Positions 8,524 to 17,141 are shown, counted from the first letter of the stretch. The stretch: 64,000 nucleotides of DNA from an uncultured Eubacteriales bacterium (GCA_949031345.1 CARNVA010000004.1:4603-68602); one strand, 5' to 3'. Numbers and translations: made by a program. Notes: a model not told the origin generated them from the letters alone.

Positions 8524-8883
8524 TTACCTCCAATTTATAATATTCTTTTTCTTTTCGATTTTTACATCTTCAAAGATGCCTTTAAGTTTTTTGATATCTT
8601 TTTCCGCTTTGCTACTTTCAACTTCTTTCAGCCGCACTTCGACCTCAAGCTCAAGCCCCTGCCAGCGCAGTGCCCTTTCAATCTTACCTTTTCCCTCTTC
8701 AAGCAAGCTTACAATGACCCGCTCGATAACATTGATGATAAGTTTGCCATTTGAAAGCTCTACATCAGTTATATCTCCACATGCAACATGAAGTGCAACT
8801 TCGTGATGGTCCTTTAAATAAAGCACCACCTTGCCCCAAATAGTTTTGACTGACAAATTACCTTGACTGGCCTGCGTTTTCAG
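8524..8883 (-). CDS. dnaX: DnaX tau-specific C-terminal part (-1 frame)
   Basis: This frame continues dnaX after a one-base backward slip on the A9 run at 8892-8884. Reading through gives V-K-K-K-L-K-T-Q and then an open frame to 8524, adding about 119 residues and making a 489-residue tau form. The segment TIWGKVVLYLK...VALHVACGDI resembles the conserved C-terminal domain of Firmicutes DnaX, which supports it being real coding sequence and not an independent gene. Only a TTG start without a ribosome site would be available on its own. Confidence 0.85.
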   Translation of the reverse strand: MKTQASQGNLSVKTIWGKVVLYLKDHHEVALHVACGDITDVELSNGKLIINVIERVIVSLLEEGKGKIERALRWQGLELEVEVRLKEVESSKAEKDIKKLKGIFEDVKIEKKKNIINWR

Positions 8884-9992
8884 TTTTTTTTTACCTCATC
8901 CGCACTAAGCCCTGTCATAACTGACAAGGATAAAGTCTCCAGCAAAAGCCGTGGTGACATTGTATAACGCAATTCATTTTCTGCCCCGCCGAAGCTTTGC
9001 ATATAGCCAATAAGAGTTTTTTCATCAAACCCTTCAGCTTGCGCTTTAAGTTTGCCAAAACTTTCTTCCGACATATTGAGAATGTCGTTTGGATTTTGAC
9101 AAGACTTGCAAATTAAAAGATTTCTTGCATGCTTAGAAAGGTCTTTTACAAGAATTGACATATTTTTCCCGCCCTCATCAATTCGATTGACAAGTTGCAA
9201 AAGTCCACCGACATCTTTTTTAGAAAGTTTATCAAAATATTCCACCATAAGACTTTCATCTGTCGAGCCAAGCACCCTTTGAACGCCCTCAAGAGTGACT
9301 TTACCTATTGAGTAAGCAATCACGCAGTCGGCAATGGAAAGTGTATCTCTCACACTGCCCTCACCAGCAACAGCTATTGCTTTAAGCGCCTCATCATCAT
9401 ATTCAATGTTTTCACTGTCGAATACATTTTTGAGAAGCCCTGTCAAATCATCAAGCCCAACAAGCCTAAAGTCAAATCTTATACACCTTGAAAGAATAGT
9501 TGCAGGAAGCTTATGCGCTTCAGTCGTTGCCAAGATAAAAATCACATAACTTGGTGGCTCTTCCAATGTCTTCAACAGTGCATTGAAAGCTGAGTCAGTC
9601 AGCATGTGCACTTCGTCAATAATGTAAACCTTATATTTTGCATCAACTGGAGTAAACTTAACCTTCTCTCGCAGCTCTCTTACATCATCAACCCTATTGT
9701 TTGATGCGGCGTCAATTTCAATAACATTTATATCCGCCTGATTTTCAAGCTTTCTGCAACTTTCGCACTTTCCGCAAGGTGATCCATTCTGATTGTCCAA
9801 ACAATTGACAGCTTTAGCCAGTATTCTTGCAATAGAGGTCTTCCCTATTCCTCTAGAGCCAGTAAAAAGATAAGCATGTCCAATGCTTCCAGTTGCAATT
9901 TGATTTTTAAGCGCCCGCGTAATATGCTCTTGCCCAACAACTTCATCAAAGGTTGCAGGTCTGTATTTGCGATATAGAGCAAGATGTTCCAT
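8880..9992 (-). CDS. dnaX: DNA polymerase III gamma subunit (in-frame dnaX product)
   Basis: The clamp-loader ATPase that loads the beta sliding clamp. This 370-residue product holds AAA+ domain I with Walker A GSRGIGKT (about residue 46), a four-cysteine zinc module (CGKCESC), Walker B YIIDEVHML, sensor 1 (FILATTEAHKLP) and the SRC motif ILSRCIRF, then domain II and part of domain III. The frame stops immediately after an A9 run, exactly where a -1 slip would fuse it to the tau tail. The start is firm (AAGGAG 4 nt before ATG). A good promoter lies upstream and the gene heads the dnaX-ybaB-recR operon. Confidence 0.96.
   Translation of the reverse strand: MEHLALYRKYRPATFDEVVGQEHITRALKNQIATGSIGHAYLFTGSRGIGKTSIARILAKAVNCLDNQNGSPCGKCESCRKLENQADINVIEIDAASNNRVDDVRELREKVKFTPVDAKYKVYIIDEVHMLTDSAFNALLKTLEEPPSYVIFILATTEAHKLPATILSRCIRFDFRLVGLDDLTGLLKNVFDSENIEYDDEALKAIAVAGEGSVRDTLSIADCVIAYSIGKVTLEGVQRVLGSTDESLMVEYFDKLSKKDVGGLLQLVNRIDEGGKNMSILVKDLSKHARNLLICKSCQNPNDILNMSEESFGKLKAQAEGFDEKTLIGYMQSFGGAENELRYTMSPRLLLETLSLSVMTGLSADEVKKN
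8884..8892 (-). promoter_or_regulatory. A9 slippage site in dnaX
   Basis: Nine consecutive A on the minus strand, followed at once by C-TGA in the zero frame. A -1 slip (or an RNA with ten A) enters an open frame that encodes the tau tail. The run length equals the A9 run known for Thermus thermophilus dnaX transcriptional slippage. No clear downstream stem-loop was seen, which favours transcriptional slippage over a stimulated ribosomal frameshift. Confidence 0.85.
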
Positions 9993-10015
9993 ATATCTCC
10001 TTTTTATACCCTTCT

Positions 10016-10044
10016 AGTATAACTGCAAATAAAAATAAAATCAA
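10016..10044 (-). promoter_or_regulatory. dnaX promoter
   Basis: Minus strand -35 TTGATT (10044-10039), 17-bp spacer and -10 TATACT (10021-10016), about 24 nt before the dnaX start codon. A short inverted repeat of AATCAA/TTGATT overlaps the -35 region. Confidence 0.65.
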
Positions 10045-10117
10045 TCAAAATTGATTAAAAATAATCAATCAAAAATAAACGGTTTTATTTTTTAACAAAT
10101 CTCACCTTCATTTTAAA

Positions 10118-10151
10118 GTCGAATTTTGTAAAATATTTTACAAATATCGAC
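10118..10151. repeat. 34-bp palindrome, copy 1
   Basis: Begins GTCGAATTTTGTAAA and ends in its near reverse complement TTTACAAATATCGAC. It is one of three related palindromes around the XRE regulator gene and lies between that gene and the dnaX promoter. A candidate operator; otherwise a noncoding stretch (9993-10293) with only the dnaX promoter besides. Confidence 0.75.
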
Positions 10152-10255
10152 ATATTAAATTAAACTTGACCTTATAAAATTAAATTTTTATTCACAAACT
10201 TGCAATGGTTTTGTCATTATTTTATTAAATAAGAGCGCTCCGAATTTTAGCATGC

Positions 10256-10289
10256 GTCGAATTTTGTAAATATTTTTACAAAATTCGAC
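10256..10289. repeat. 34-bp palindrome, copy 2
   Basis: The most perfect copy: GTCGAATTTTGTAAA at the left arm and TTTACAAAATTCGAC at the right arm. It ends 4 nt before the stop codon side of the XRE gene, so it could also serve as its transcription terminator. Confidence 0.8.
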
Positions 10290-10293
10290 CTTT

Positions 10294-10497
10294 TCAATAT
10301 TCAAGCCCTGCAATATAATCAAGCGTAACTTTAAAATACCTTGCCAAAATAATCACCGCTTGCAAATTTGGCACTCTTTCATTTCGCTCCCAATGACCAA
10401 TTGCGGCATGCGTAAGCCCCACCTTTTGTGCAAGTTTCAATTGACTTAACCCCTCATCTATTCTCATTTCTTTCAATCTTTCTCCAAAGTTTCCCAT
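10294..10497 (-). CDS. XRE-family helix-turn-helix regulator
   Basis: A 67-residue single-domain Cro/C1-type DNA-binding protein. The HTH spans about residues 6-60: ERLKEMRIDEGLSQLKLAQK, then the recognition helix around THAAIGHWERNERVPN, and the closing ILARYFKVTLDYIAGLEY. The open frame extends upstream, but GGAGG lies 6 nt before the ATG at 10497. One palindrome lies 70-103 bp upstream of the start and another lies directly after the stop, so autoregulation is likely (inference). It is divergent from a 76-residue gene. Such short XRE proteins often control a neighbouring accessory gene. Confidence 0.92.
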   Translation of the reverse strand: MGNFGERLKEMRIDEGLSQLKLAQKVGLTHAAIGHWERNERVPNLQAVIILARYFKVTLDYIAGLEY

Positions 10498-10566
10498 TTT
10501 TTGCCTCCATGCAGATATATTACAATAATTTTCATCAAAACTCTTAAAAGCTGAATGTTGATATTT

Positions 10567-10600
10567 GACGATTTTTGTAAATATTTTTACAAAATTCGAC
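10567..10600. repeat. 34-bp palindrome, copy 3
   Basis: Left arm ACGATTTTTGTAAA (slightly diverged) and right arm TTTACAAAATTCGAC. It is placed in the divergent intergenic region upstream of the XRE gene and about 130 bp upstream of the plus-strand 76-residue gene, the position expected of an operator. Confidence 0.75.
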
Positions 10601-10729
10601 ACCATTTGGAGTTTTTTGATTTTTTCTAAAAAATTTGTATTACACTTGTGAAAGATAGTTAAGAGAATAAGCAAAATTTTAAGATAAAACTTGTTCTGCT
10701 TATCAAAATTTACTTGAAAGGAGGGAAAA

Positions 10730-10960
10730 ATGGAAGAGATTGCAAAATTGTTTTACAAAAGTTATATTAAAGAAAATCATAAACAGCATTATCAAACAAG
10801 TCAAGAATTGCAAGAATGCGAGAAAGAGTTTATGGAAAAACTTGATGAGCCGCTGAAAAATAATTACTTTGCATTAAACATGCTTTACACCGACCACATG
10901 GAAGAGCGAGAGCTCAAACTTATCATTTATATTTTAGAGCTTCTTCAGCCAGAAATTTAA
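10730..10960 (+). CDS. Hypothetical protein, 76 aa, divergent from XRE
   Basis: Not recognised. A small, charged, mostly helical soluble protein (SQELQECEKEFMEKL; ERELKLIIYILELL). The ribosome site AAAGGAGGG 5 nt before ATG is very strong. It is transcribed away from the XRE regulator, with palindrome copy 3 between them, so it may be the regulator's target. Its stop overlaps the stop of spoIIE by 4 nt (convergent genes). Confidence 0.75.
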   Translation: MEEIAKLFYKSYIKENHKQHYQTSQELQECEKEFMEKLDEPLKNNYFALNMLYTDHMEERELKLIIYILELLQPEI

Positions 10961-13251
10961 AAGATTTTTACCACTAGCACAGTCATATCATCAACTGCAA
11001 AACCGCTGTTTGCCGCCAGTGCCCTTTCAAGAATTTGGTCTGCATATTCTTGAGGATTTTGACCTTTGACAGAAAGCAGAAAATCTTTAAATTCCCCGTC
11101 ACTGCCAAAGGCGTCATTTATGCCATCAGAGCAGAGAATTATGTAGTCTTGATTATTTAAGACCAGCTTTTTTGTGACCGCCTTTGCATTGTCTAAAATA
11201 CCAATAGGAAGAGAATTGCACTCCACGATTTCGCAGCCTTCCTCGCCACGAATATATGAGCTTGCTGCACCCATTTTTATAAAATCACCTATTCCATCTT
11301 TTAAATCAACAATGCAAATATCCATGCTCGAAAAAATATCATTACCTTCCAAATTCATAAGTTTATTGACAGAAGAAAGAATGATTTCACTTTCAAATCC
11401 TGCCTTATAAAAATTTTCAATCAATCCAATTGCCGTCTCAGCCTTCTTTCCAGCAACCTCACCACTGCCCATTCCGTCGCAAATGGCAAAGATAAATCTG
11501 TCTCCGTCAAGCCTCTCAATCGAGTGCCGATCACCTGAAACTGAGCCGCCGCTCTTGGTCATGCTTGCCAATCCAAATATACAATCAAAGCGTGGCGCCG
11601 TTTTTAAGTTGACCGCAACAAGCCCAGCCTTTTCGGTTGGATAAACATCATTTATCACCATTTTGTTGCCACAAATTTTTGAGGTAATGCCCTGAAGTTT
11701 AAGTTTATTGACATCTTCCTCCCTTACCACAAGAGTTGCCATAAAGGTGCGCGCATCTCTTTCATAAACTACCGCATCACTGCAGATAATGTTATTTGAT
11801 GAAAGCTCATCTATAAGCCGCTGTTCTCTAGCACCGTCAAGACTTATCATGGTGTCAACTTCACCCGCAAGCGACTTCATTAAAAGAGAAATCCCCTCAA
11901 GCTGGTCTGAAATAAGAAGTTTGCTGGTATCAATGTTTCCGACAAGTTGACTGTAATTTTTATATTGACTGGTCAGCGTGTTGACCTCTGAAATAAGCCG
12001 CCCCGCCTGAGAACACCTTGATGAAAGATAGCTTGGAAGATCTAGTAAAGTTATCTTCCCTCTCGCAAACGCAATCGAAACAAGATTGATAAAAATCTTG
12101 CGTGTATCTTCACTGAAGGTGCGGTGACAATGCTTGTGTTCTGGACAATTCTTGCAAATAGAGCTTTTAAGCTCTTCATAAAGCATTTCTTTAATTTCGT
12201 CCTCACTTGCCTCTTTTTTGATGAGACTGCGAAAGACAGCATTCATATCATAAAACACTTCACCCAGCCTGTTAAGCCGCCTTTGCATAAGGTCACGATT
12301 TCGATTTAACAGACATTTAACGCCACTTCGTTCGCTGCCAGTTGACAATAGAAGAGATAGTGACTGATAAAAGTTTTTAGGGATGGCCAAAAATATAATT
12401 GCAGCAATTGGCACTGGTAAAAAGGAAGCAACGCTGAAGCCATAATATAGGTCGAAATAAAAAATTATCAACACCTCGCTTAAAAGAAGAGCCATTGCTG
12501 AAAAAATTCTATTTGAAAACTTAAAAGCTATTATAGCCAACGCCCAAATGATAAAAGGCGTCATAAAAATTGGATTATTTCCACTTATAAGAGAGCCAAG
12601 CCCCATCAAAGCAGCAAAAATCATCGTTCTTCCACTGCTCGTCACCTGTGAAATGGCAAGCAAACAAAACGCAACAAAGAGTTTAAGAAAAGAAAAGCCA
12701 AAAAAGTTGCAACTTGTCAGCCCACTTGCCACACTCATGAGAATTATCCCCCCTGCGATAACCTCAGGAAGTGTCATCTTATAAGAAAATCCCCGCCTTA
12801 AAAGAGACTCAAACACAAAAACTGACAGATAAAGATAGACAAGCCCTACCACTATTGAAAGGACTATATAATATATTTGCATTCCGCTTAAGGCAGAAAA
12901 TACAACAAAAGAGAGCTGACTTAACCCTGCAAAAATAAAAAGCTCCCATTTAAACATCGGCTTTTTGATGGCGATATGCACATAATAAGGCAATACTAAA
13001 AGCAACACTGTCACCACAGTCGAGATTATGCCTTCAAAGGAATAATTGTTTGCAATGCAACCTATTAAATATGCCGGAGCAAGCAACCACACTTTTTGAT
13101 TTGCCCAAGCAAGCGCAAAAAGCATAGCAAAAGCAAAAGGATAAATTTCGCCGTTCACACCAGCCCTTGACAAAACAAAGAAAAGCAGCATAAATGCCAA
13201 GAATTTTATTACATAGTTTAATTTGGATTTCATAAAAAAATTATAAAACAC
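10957..13251 (-). CDS. spoIIE: Stage II sporulation protein E (SpoIIE)
   Basis: A membrane-bound PP2C-type serine phosphatase that dephosphorylates SpoIIAA to activate sigma-F in the forespore. About ten N-terminal membrane segments (residues about 12-310) precede a central oligomerisation/FtsZ-interacting region (about 320-560) with a small cysteine cluster (CKNCPEHKHC). The C-terminal PP2C domain (about 565-762) shows FAICDGMGSGEVAGKKAE, the metal-binding DG..SG motif, and DYIILCSDGINDA. The frame is open from a GTG at 13251; an ATG at 13233 is an equally possible start and neither has a clear ribosome site. Upstream, TGACGAA on the minus strand (13267-13261) resembles a Spo0A box, consistent with Spo0A control. 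Confidence 0.97.
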   Translation of the reverse strand: MFYNFFMKSKLNYVIKFLAFMLLFFVLSRAGVNGEIYPFAFAMLFALAWANQKVWLLAPAYLIGCIANNYSFEGIISTVVTVLLLVLPYYVHIAIKKPMFKWELFIFAGLSQLSFVVFSALSGMQIYYIVLSIVVGLVYLYLSVFVFESLLRRGFSYKMTLPEVIAGGIILMSVASGLTSCNFFGFSFLKLFVAFCLLAISQVTSSGRTMIFAALMGLGSLISGNNPIFMTPFIIWALAIIAFKFSNRIFSAMALLLSEVLIIFYFDLYYGFSVASFLPVPIAAIIFLAIPKNFYQSLSLLLSTGSERSGVKCLLNRNRDLMQRRLNRLGEVFYDMNAVFRSLIKKEASEDEIKEMLYEELKSSICKNCPEHKHCHRTFSEDTRKIFINLVSIAFARGKITLLDLPSYLSSRCSQAGRLISEVNTLTSQYKNYSQLVGNIDTSKLLISDQLEGISLLMKSLAGEVDTMISLDGAREQRLIDELSSNNIICSDAVVYERDARTFMATLVVREEDVNKLKLQGITSKICGNKMVINDVYPTEKAGLVAVNLKTAPRFDCIFGLASMTKSGGSVSGDRHSIERLDGDRFIFAICDGMGSGEVAGKKAETAIGLIENFYKAGFESEIILSSVNKLMNLEGNDIFSSMDICIVDLKDGIGDFIKMGAASSYIRGEEGCEIVECNSLPIGILDNAKAVTKKLVLNNQDYIILCSDGINDAFGSDGEFKDFLLSVKGQNPQEYADQILERALAANSGFAVDDMTVLVVKIF

Positions 13252-13408
13252 ATGTCGTCATTCGTCATTATATATTCTTGTCAATATTTGCCGAAAAAGG
13301 TTTTTTAAAATGTTTTTAAGTTGAAATTCGCTTGTCTTTTTCATTTCTGCACTTTTCAAACGATTTTTAAACTTAAAACCCCTTCAAAAAGTTTTTAAGC
13401 AGTTTTTA

Positions 13409-13437
13409 TTGACTTTTTTGCCTTTTTGGGTTAAACT
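13409..13437 (+). promoter_or_regulatory. Promoter of the 175-aa gene
   Basis: -35 TTGACT (13409-13414), 17-bp spacer and -10 TAAACT (13432-13437), 28 nt before the start codon at 13465. Confidence 0.75.
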
Positions 13438-13464
13438 AACTATGAAAGAATGGAGGGCAAACTA

Positions 13465-13992
13465 ATGGAAATTAAACACTATGCCAGCATAACAACAAAC
13501 AAAAATGTTGTACCCCAAAATAAGACAAAACAAGTTGATACAACAAATATACTCGACATAAAAATTCCAAAGTCTGCCTATCGCGTAGTTTTGTTTGACA
13601 GAATTGTAAGTGAAATAGAATTTGGTGGCAAAAAAATGCCTGTTGCAACTAAAAGAATAAATCAAAAAATATATCATATTGGCAGATTTGAAACTCTTGA
13701 AAGTCTGACAAGAAAAGACCCTCTTTTTGTCACAATAGCCAAAGCTGACGGCTGCATTGGAATGGTGACTTCATACAATGGTGTTGAGACCTTGGTTTTT
13801 GAGGGTGAAGGAATAATCGACCCATTAAATAACGAGGATAAAATTACAAAAGAATGCAAAGTTATCGCAAACAAAGTCGATGCTGTTGCAAAAGCCTCAA
13901 CCACCACCCCAAAACATATAACATCTATGAAAAAGACAGCAAAACAAACTCAAGCTGCCGCTGAAAAAGAAAACAAAAATATTCAAGCTTAA
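13465..13992 (+). CDS. Hypothetical protein, 175 aa
   Basis: Not recognised. The start is set by GGAGGG 7 nt before ATG and a good promoter. It has no signal peptide. Residues about 30-120 look like a compact beta-rich domain (ILDIKIPKSAYRVVLFDRIV; LFVTIAKADGCIGMV; GVETLVFEGEG). The C-terminal about 40 residues are low-complexity and rich in Lys, Ala, Thr and Gln, which may be a nucleic-acid or surface-charge tail. It is a single-gene transcript ended by a perfect terminator, between spoIIE (divergent) and gmk (convergent). Confidence 0.8.
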   Translation: MEIKHYASITTNKNVVPQNKTKQVDTTNILDIKIPKSAYRVVLFDRIVSEIEFGGKKMPVATKRINQKIYHIGRFETLESLTRKDPLFVTIAKADGCIGMVTSYNGVETLVFEGEGIIDPLNNEDKITKECKVIANKVDAVAKASTTTPKHITSMKKTAKQTQAAAEKENKNIQA

Positions 13993-14008
13993 TCAGACAA
14001 AAATTGAA

Positions 14009-14041
14009 TTAAAAAAAGACTGCATTATGCAGTCTTTTTGT
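14009..14041. terminator. Bidirectional terminator between the 175-aa gene and gmk
   Basis: Perfect stem AGACTGC/GCAGTCT (extended by flanking A/T pairs) with A7 before and T5 after, so it works for both convergent genes. Confidence 0.92.
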
Positions 14042-14605
14042 TTAAACTCTTTTGACCTTATCAATAAATGCAGATATGGTCGCAACAGTCTTATCAAGGT
14101 CAATGTTTTCAACTACAAGGTCATAGCGATCTTTATAAGAACGCTCCATCTCACTTCTTGAAAGCCTTATCTCAATGTCTTCAGGGCTGTCTCCTCTTTT
14201 TAAAAGTCGCTCTCTTAAAACATCGTTTGGTGCATCTAAAAATATCGAAATAAGCCCACATTTGTCAGCGAAAAATTTTTTCAAATTGACAACGCCCTTG
14301 ACATCAATATCACGAATATAGTCATTCTTAACATCCTCTGCCGCAAACTGAAGTCTTTCTAAATTTGTGCCATAAAAATGCCCATGCACATCTTCATACT
14401 CAAAAAATAAACCGTCCTCAATGCCCTTTTTAAACTCCTCGTCAGAATAATAAATATATGTATTAAACTGACTGTCACTCTCTCTTGGCGGACGCGTCGT
14501 GCAAGAAGAGCGCTCCAAAACTTTTAAATTTTCTCTTTTTTTGACAAGCTCGTTGATAACAGTGTTTTTTCCGCTCGATGAAACACCACTAAAAGCAATA
14601 AACAT
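14042..14605 (-). CDS. gmk: Guanylate kinase
   Basis: Phosphorylates GMP to GDP with ATP. The 187-residue protein has the P-loop GVSSSGKNT (residues 7-15; the usual form is G.SG.GK(G/S)T), the GMP-binding S..TTRPPR region (about 34-40), the YSDEEF segment, the ..FFEYEDVHGHFYGT motif and the lid R......R region (RLSRSEMERS). Length is slightly short of the usual about 200 residues. The start has GGAGAG 5 nt upstream. The somewhat divergent P-loop and the lack of a gmk-rpoZ neighbour pair leave open that a second canonical gmk exists elsewhere. Confidence 0.9.
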   Translation of the reverse strand: MFIAFSGVSSSGKNTVINELVKKRENLKVLERSSCTTRPPRESDSQFNTYIYYSDEEFKKGIEDGLFFEYEDVHGHFYGTNLERLQFAAEDVKNDYIRDIDVKGVVNLKKFFADKCGLISIFLDAPNDVLRERLLKRGDSPEDIEIRLSRSEMERSYKDRYDLVVENIDLDKTVATISAFIDKVKRV

Positions 14606-14756
14606 ACTTTCTCTCCATGAAAGTATAGTACAATTAAATCAAAAAAAAGTCAAACAAAATTTGTCTTAATAAAAACTTAAAAGAAGGCAGCTGCCTCCTT
14701 TTTATCTAATAAGAACACCTTATACTAAAATTTTAAAAAAATCCCTATAAAAAGAA

Positions 14757-15452
14757 TCACATTTCAAAATAAGAGATTATCCCAGCCAAAATGCTGTAAC
14801 AAAACTTTTCACAATATTTTTCGCTTACAAGCAACTTTTCTTCTTTAGGACTTGACAAAAAGCCACACTCAATAAGTATTGCTGGCATCTTAGCCGTATT
14901 GATGACATAATAGTCCCCCACGCTTACATAATCTCTTGCACTCGAGAAAGATTTGCATATATTCAATTGCACACTTTTGGCAAGGTCAAACCCACTTTCA
15001 CTGCCCTTCGCATAAAAGACAGCTGCACCCTCACAAGAAGGTAGCGGAAAAGAATTCATGTGAATGCTGACCATTAAATCGGCACCACTTCCATTGATAA
15101 TTTGCTTTCGTCTCTCCATTTCACTCTTTTTCTTGTTTGAAGCGTTTTCATCATAAAGCCCTTTCATGTCATTGCGAGTGAGAGTAGCTTTTATTCCAAA
15201 ATCGCCAGCAAGCTCGGCAAGCTTTTTAGCATAAGTAAGATTAAGCTCACTTTCAGTCACCCCAGTGCTAACCCCAATCGCTCCGCCATCCCTGCCACCA
15301 TGCCCGACATCAATAACAATGCTGTGCTTATACTTAGGAATTGCAGCCGCTTTGACAGAATAAAAAGCTCCGCAAAAAACACCAACGCATAAAAAACACA
15401 AGAAAATAGCAATAATAGTCTTCTTTTTTATAGTCAAAAATTTAAGTTTCAT
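14757..15452 (-). CDS. N-acetylmuramoyl-L-alanine amidase, CwlD-like
   Basis: A zinc amidase (Amidase_3) that cleaves the bond between muramic acid and the stem peptide. The 231-residue protein has an N-terminal signal anchor (about 10-32) and a catalytic domain from about 42. Zinc ligands and catalysis: His in VIDVGHGGRDGG, Glu in TESELNL, His in VSIHMNSF and the catalytic Glu in AILIECGFL. Size, single domain and lack of wall-binding repeats match CwlD, which makes muramic-lactam of the spore cortex. The frame is open upstream, but the ATG at 15452 gives a normal signal peptide; the ribosome site is weak. Confidence 0.9.
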   Translation of the reverse strand: MKLKFLTIKKKTIIAIFLCFLCVGVFCGAFYSVKAAAIPKYKHSIVIDVGHGGRDGGAIGVSTGVTESELNLTYAKKLAELAGDFGIKATLTRNDMKGLYDENASNKKKSEMERRKQIINGSGADLMVSIHMNSFPLPSCEGAAVFYAKGSESGFDLAKSVQLNICKSFSSARDYVSVGDYYVINTAKMPAILIECGFLSSPKEEKLLVSEKYCEKFCYSILAGIISYFEM

Positions 15453-15575
15453 CAAGATATTGTATTTGACAAATTTTGCAATTATCACAAATTTTGTCAG
15501 TAAGACTTGAAAAAATAAAATTTCGCATGTTAACATCTTCGCATAATCAACATTTAAAAATATGAGGAGAATAAA

Positions 15576-16313
15576 ATGATTAAAAACGAACAACTAAGTT
15601 TGCTATTTTCTACTTTAGATAATGAAACAGATTACGAAGAAGAAAAGCGAAAAAAGAAACAAAAACTTGTGCGAAATGAGTTTGAAAAAATTGGTAAATA
15701 TGGAATGCCACTTATTAAAAAACAAAACATTGATTTAGATAAAATTGAACTTCTAAGTTTTTTAAAAACAAAGCCTAATGATTTAAATAACAAGCAAAAA
15801 ACTATACACTTTTTTACTTATGATTGGAATTTTGAATCTGTATATGAAAAAGCAGAGCAAAGTCTAGAAAAATTGGATCAATACTATGCCCTGCTAACAC
15901 CTGAATTTAGCACATATAAAGATATGCCACTTGCAAGACAGATTGATAGTGTATTTAAAAATCGCTGGTGTGGTGCATTTTGGCAAAAACAAGGAATGCT
16001 TGTAATCCCAACAATTTCTTGGGGCTCTTATGATTGCTTTGATTTCTTCTGTGATGGCGTTGAAAAAGGCTCTGTAGTAGCAGTTTCAACTTATACAAGA
16101 GAAGATAATAAAAAAGGATTTATGGAAGGTTATGAAATAATGATGAAAAAAATAAATCCAAGCGCAATAATCTGTTATGGCACCCCTTTTGAAGAAATGA
16201 CAGGTAATATTAAAGCAATTGACCCATTCAATAGTGAAGAACTTATTAAAAAAATAGGATTTGAAGAATTTACAAGAAAATATCTCGCTGGACAGTTATA
16301 TCCAGAAATTTAG
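15576..16313 (+). CDS. DUF4417 family protein
   Basis: A 245-residue protein resembling the DUF4417 family, which is common on phages and mobile elements and has no known activity. After a lysine-rich N terminus (about 18-40), the family-like parts are IHFFTYDWNFE (about 87-97), the DQYYALLTPEFSTYKDMP region, RWCGAFWQKQGM.VIPTISW (about 130-150), and the tail with GSVVAVST and INPSAIICYG. AGGAG 7 nt before ATG sets the start. It opens a plus-strand cassette and is followed by the next gene after 9 nt. Confidence 0.85.
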   Translation: MIKNEQLSLLFSTLDNETDYEEEKRKKKQKLVRNEFEKIGKYGMPLIKKQNIDLDKIELLSFLKTKPNDLNNKQKTIHFFTYDWNFESVYEKAEQSLEKLDQYYALLTPEFSTYKDMPLARQIDSVFKNRWCGAFWQKQGMLVIPTISWGSYDCFDFFCDGVEKGSVVAVSTYTREDNKKGFMEGYEIMMKKINPSAIICYGTPFEEMTGNIKAIDPFNSEELIKKIGFEEFTRKYLAGQLYPEI

Positions 16314-16322
16314 GAGCTGACT

Positions 16323-17141
16323 ATGGAAGAATTAAAACTAACAATAAATATGCTACCAAAAGGTGCTTGGAATAATGACTTTAGCAAAACTTTATCAAAA
16401 AAGGATTGGGACAAACTTCGCGAGTTTGCATTAACAAGGGCAAATAACCAGTGTGAAATTTGCGGATATAAAACTGACGACCTTGATGTACATGAAGAAT
16501 GGGAATTTGATGTTAAAAAGAAAACACAAACATTGAAAAAAATTATTGCAATTTGCAGCCGATGCCACGGTGTCAAACATTTCAAAAATTCAGTACGACT
16601 TGGCTTTGGCGAAGAAGCACAAAAGCATTTTTTGAAAGTAAACAACTGCTCTGAAATGCAATTTGCTTCACATCTAAACAAAGCTTTACTTGAATATGAA
16701 GAAAGAAACAAAATTTTTAGGTGGAAAATTATCGCAGATTTAGAAAATTTTGGTGGCAAAGATATTCAATTTAAACAAAACAACATTCCCCTAATTAAAA
16801 ACCCTTATGAAAATGTGGAATGGGACATGCTCTCGTTCGAAGAAACGAAGAGCTTATTCGAAATAAAAAGAAATGACAACTTAATAGGCGCGCCGAAAAT
16901 TCTAAATGTTTATGTCGACAATTATCAAGGAATGATTTGTGTAAAATCATTATTCGCTGACAAAATTGAATGGTTTCTAGACGGAGAAAAAATAAAAACC
17001 AAATATAATGTTATTGGATTGTTTACGACTCAAATTAAAATTAAAGACTTCACTGGAGCACGATTAAAATTTAAACTTACAGGCATAGGCGGAGAAGTAG
17101 TTTCAAAAACATTTGAAATCTTGCCTCTGGAGGTGCTATAA
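16323..17141 (+). CDS. CxxC/HNH-like protein with C-terminal beta domain
   Basis: A 272-residue protein not assigned to a named family. Residues about 20-85 look like a treble-clef/HNH-type zinc module: CEIC (about 41-44), HEEWEFD (about 57) and CSRCHGVKHF (about 82-91). That arrangement of CxxC, H.EW and CxxCH..KH is seen in HNH-like nucleases, but nuclease activity is not shown. After a helical linker, residues about 190-270 form a predicted beta-sandwich (IEWFLDGEKI; LKFKLTGIGGEVVSKTFEI) reminiscent of an Ig-like fold. The ribosome site is AGGAG 6 nt before ATG. Its TAA overlaps the next ATG by one base, so translation is coupled. Confidence 0.8.
   Translation: MEELKLTINMLPKGAWNNDFSKTLSKKDWDKLREFALTRANNQCEICGYKTDDLDVHEEWEFDVKKKTQTLKKIIAICSRCHGVKHFKNSVRLGFGEEAQKHFLKVNNCSEMQFASHLNKALLEYEERNKIFRWKIIADLENFGGKDIQFKQNNIPLIKNPYENVEWDMLSFEETKSLFEIKRNDNLIGAPKILNVYVDNYQGMICVKSLFADKIEWFLDGEKIKTKYNVIGLFTTQIKIKDFTGARLKFKLTGIGGEVVSKTFEILPLEVL

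Noticed and set aside
8524..8856. Independent 110-residue gene after dnaX
   Set aside because: It only has a TTG start without a ribosome site, joins dnaX in phase after a -1 slip on A9, and resembles the tau C-terminal domain.
10118..10600. CRISPR-like array
   Set aside because: Only three units with irregular spacing, each a palindrome, and no cas genes.
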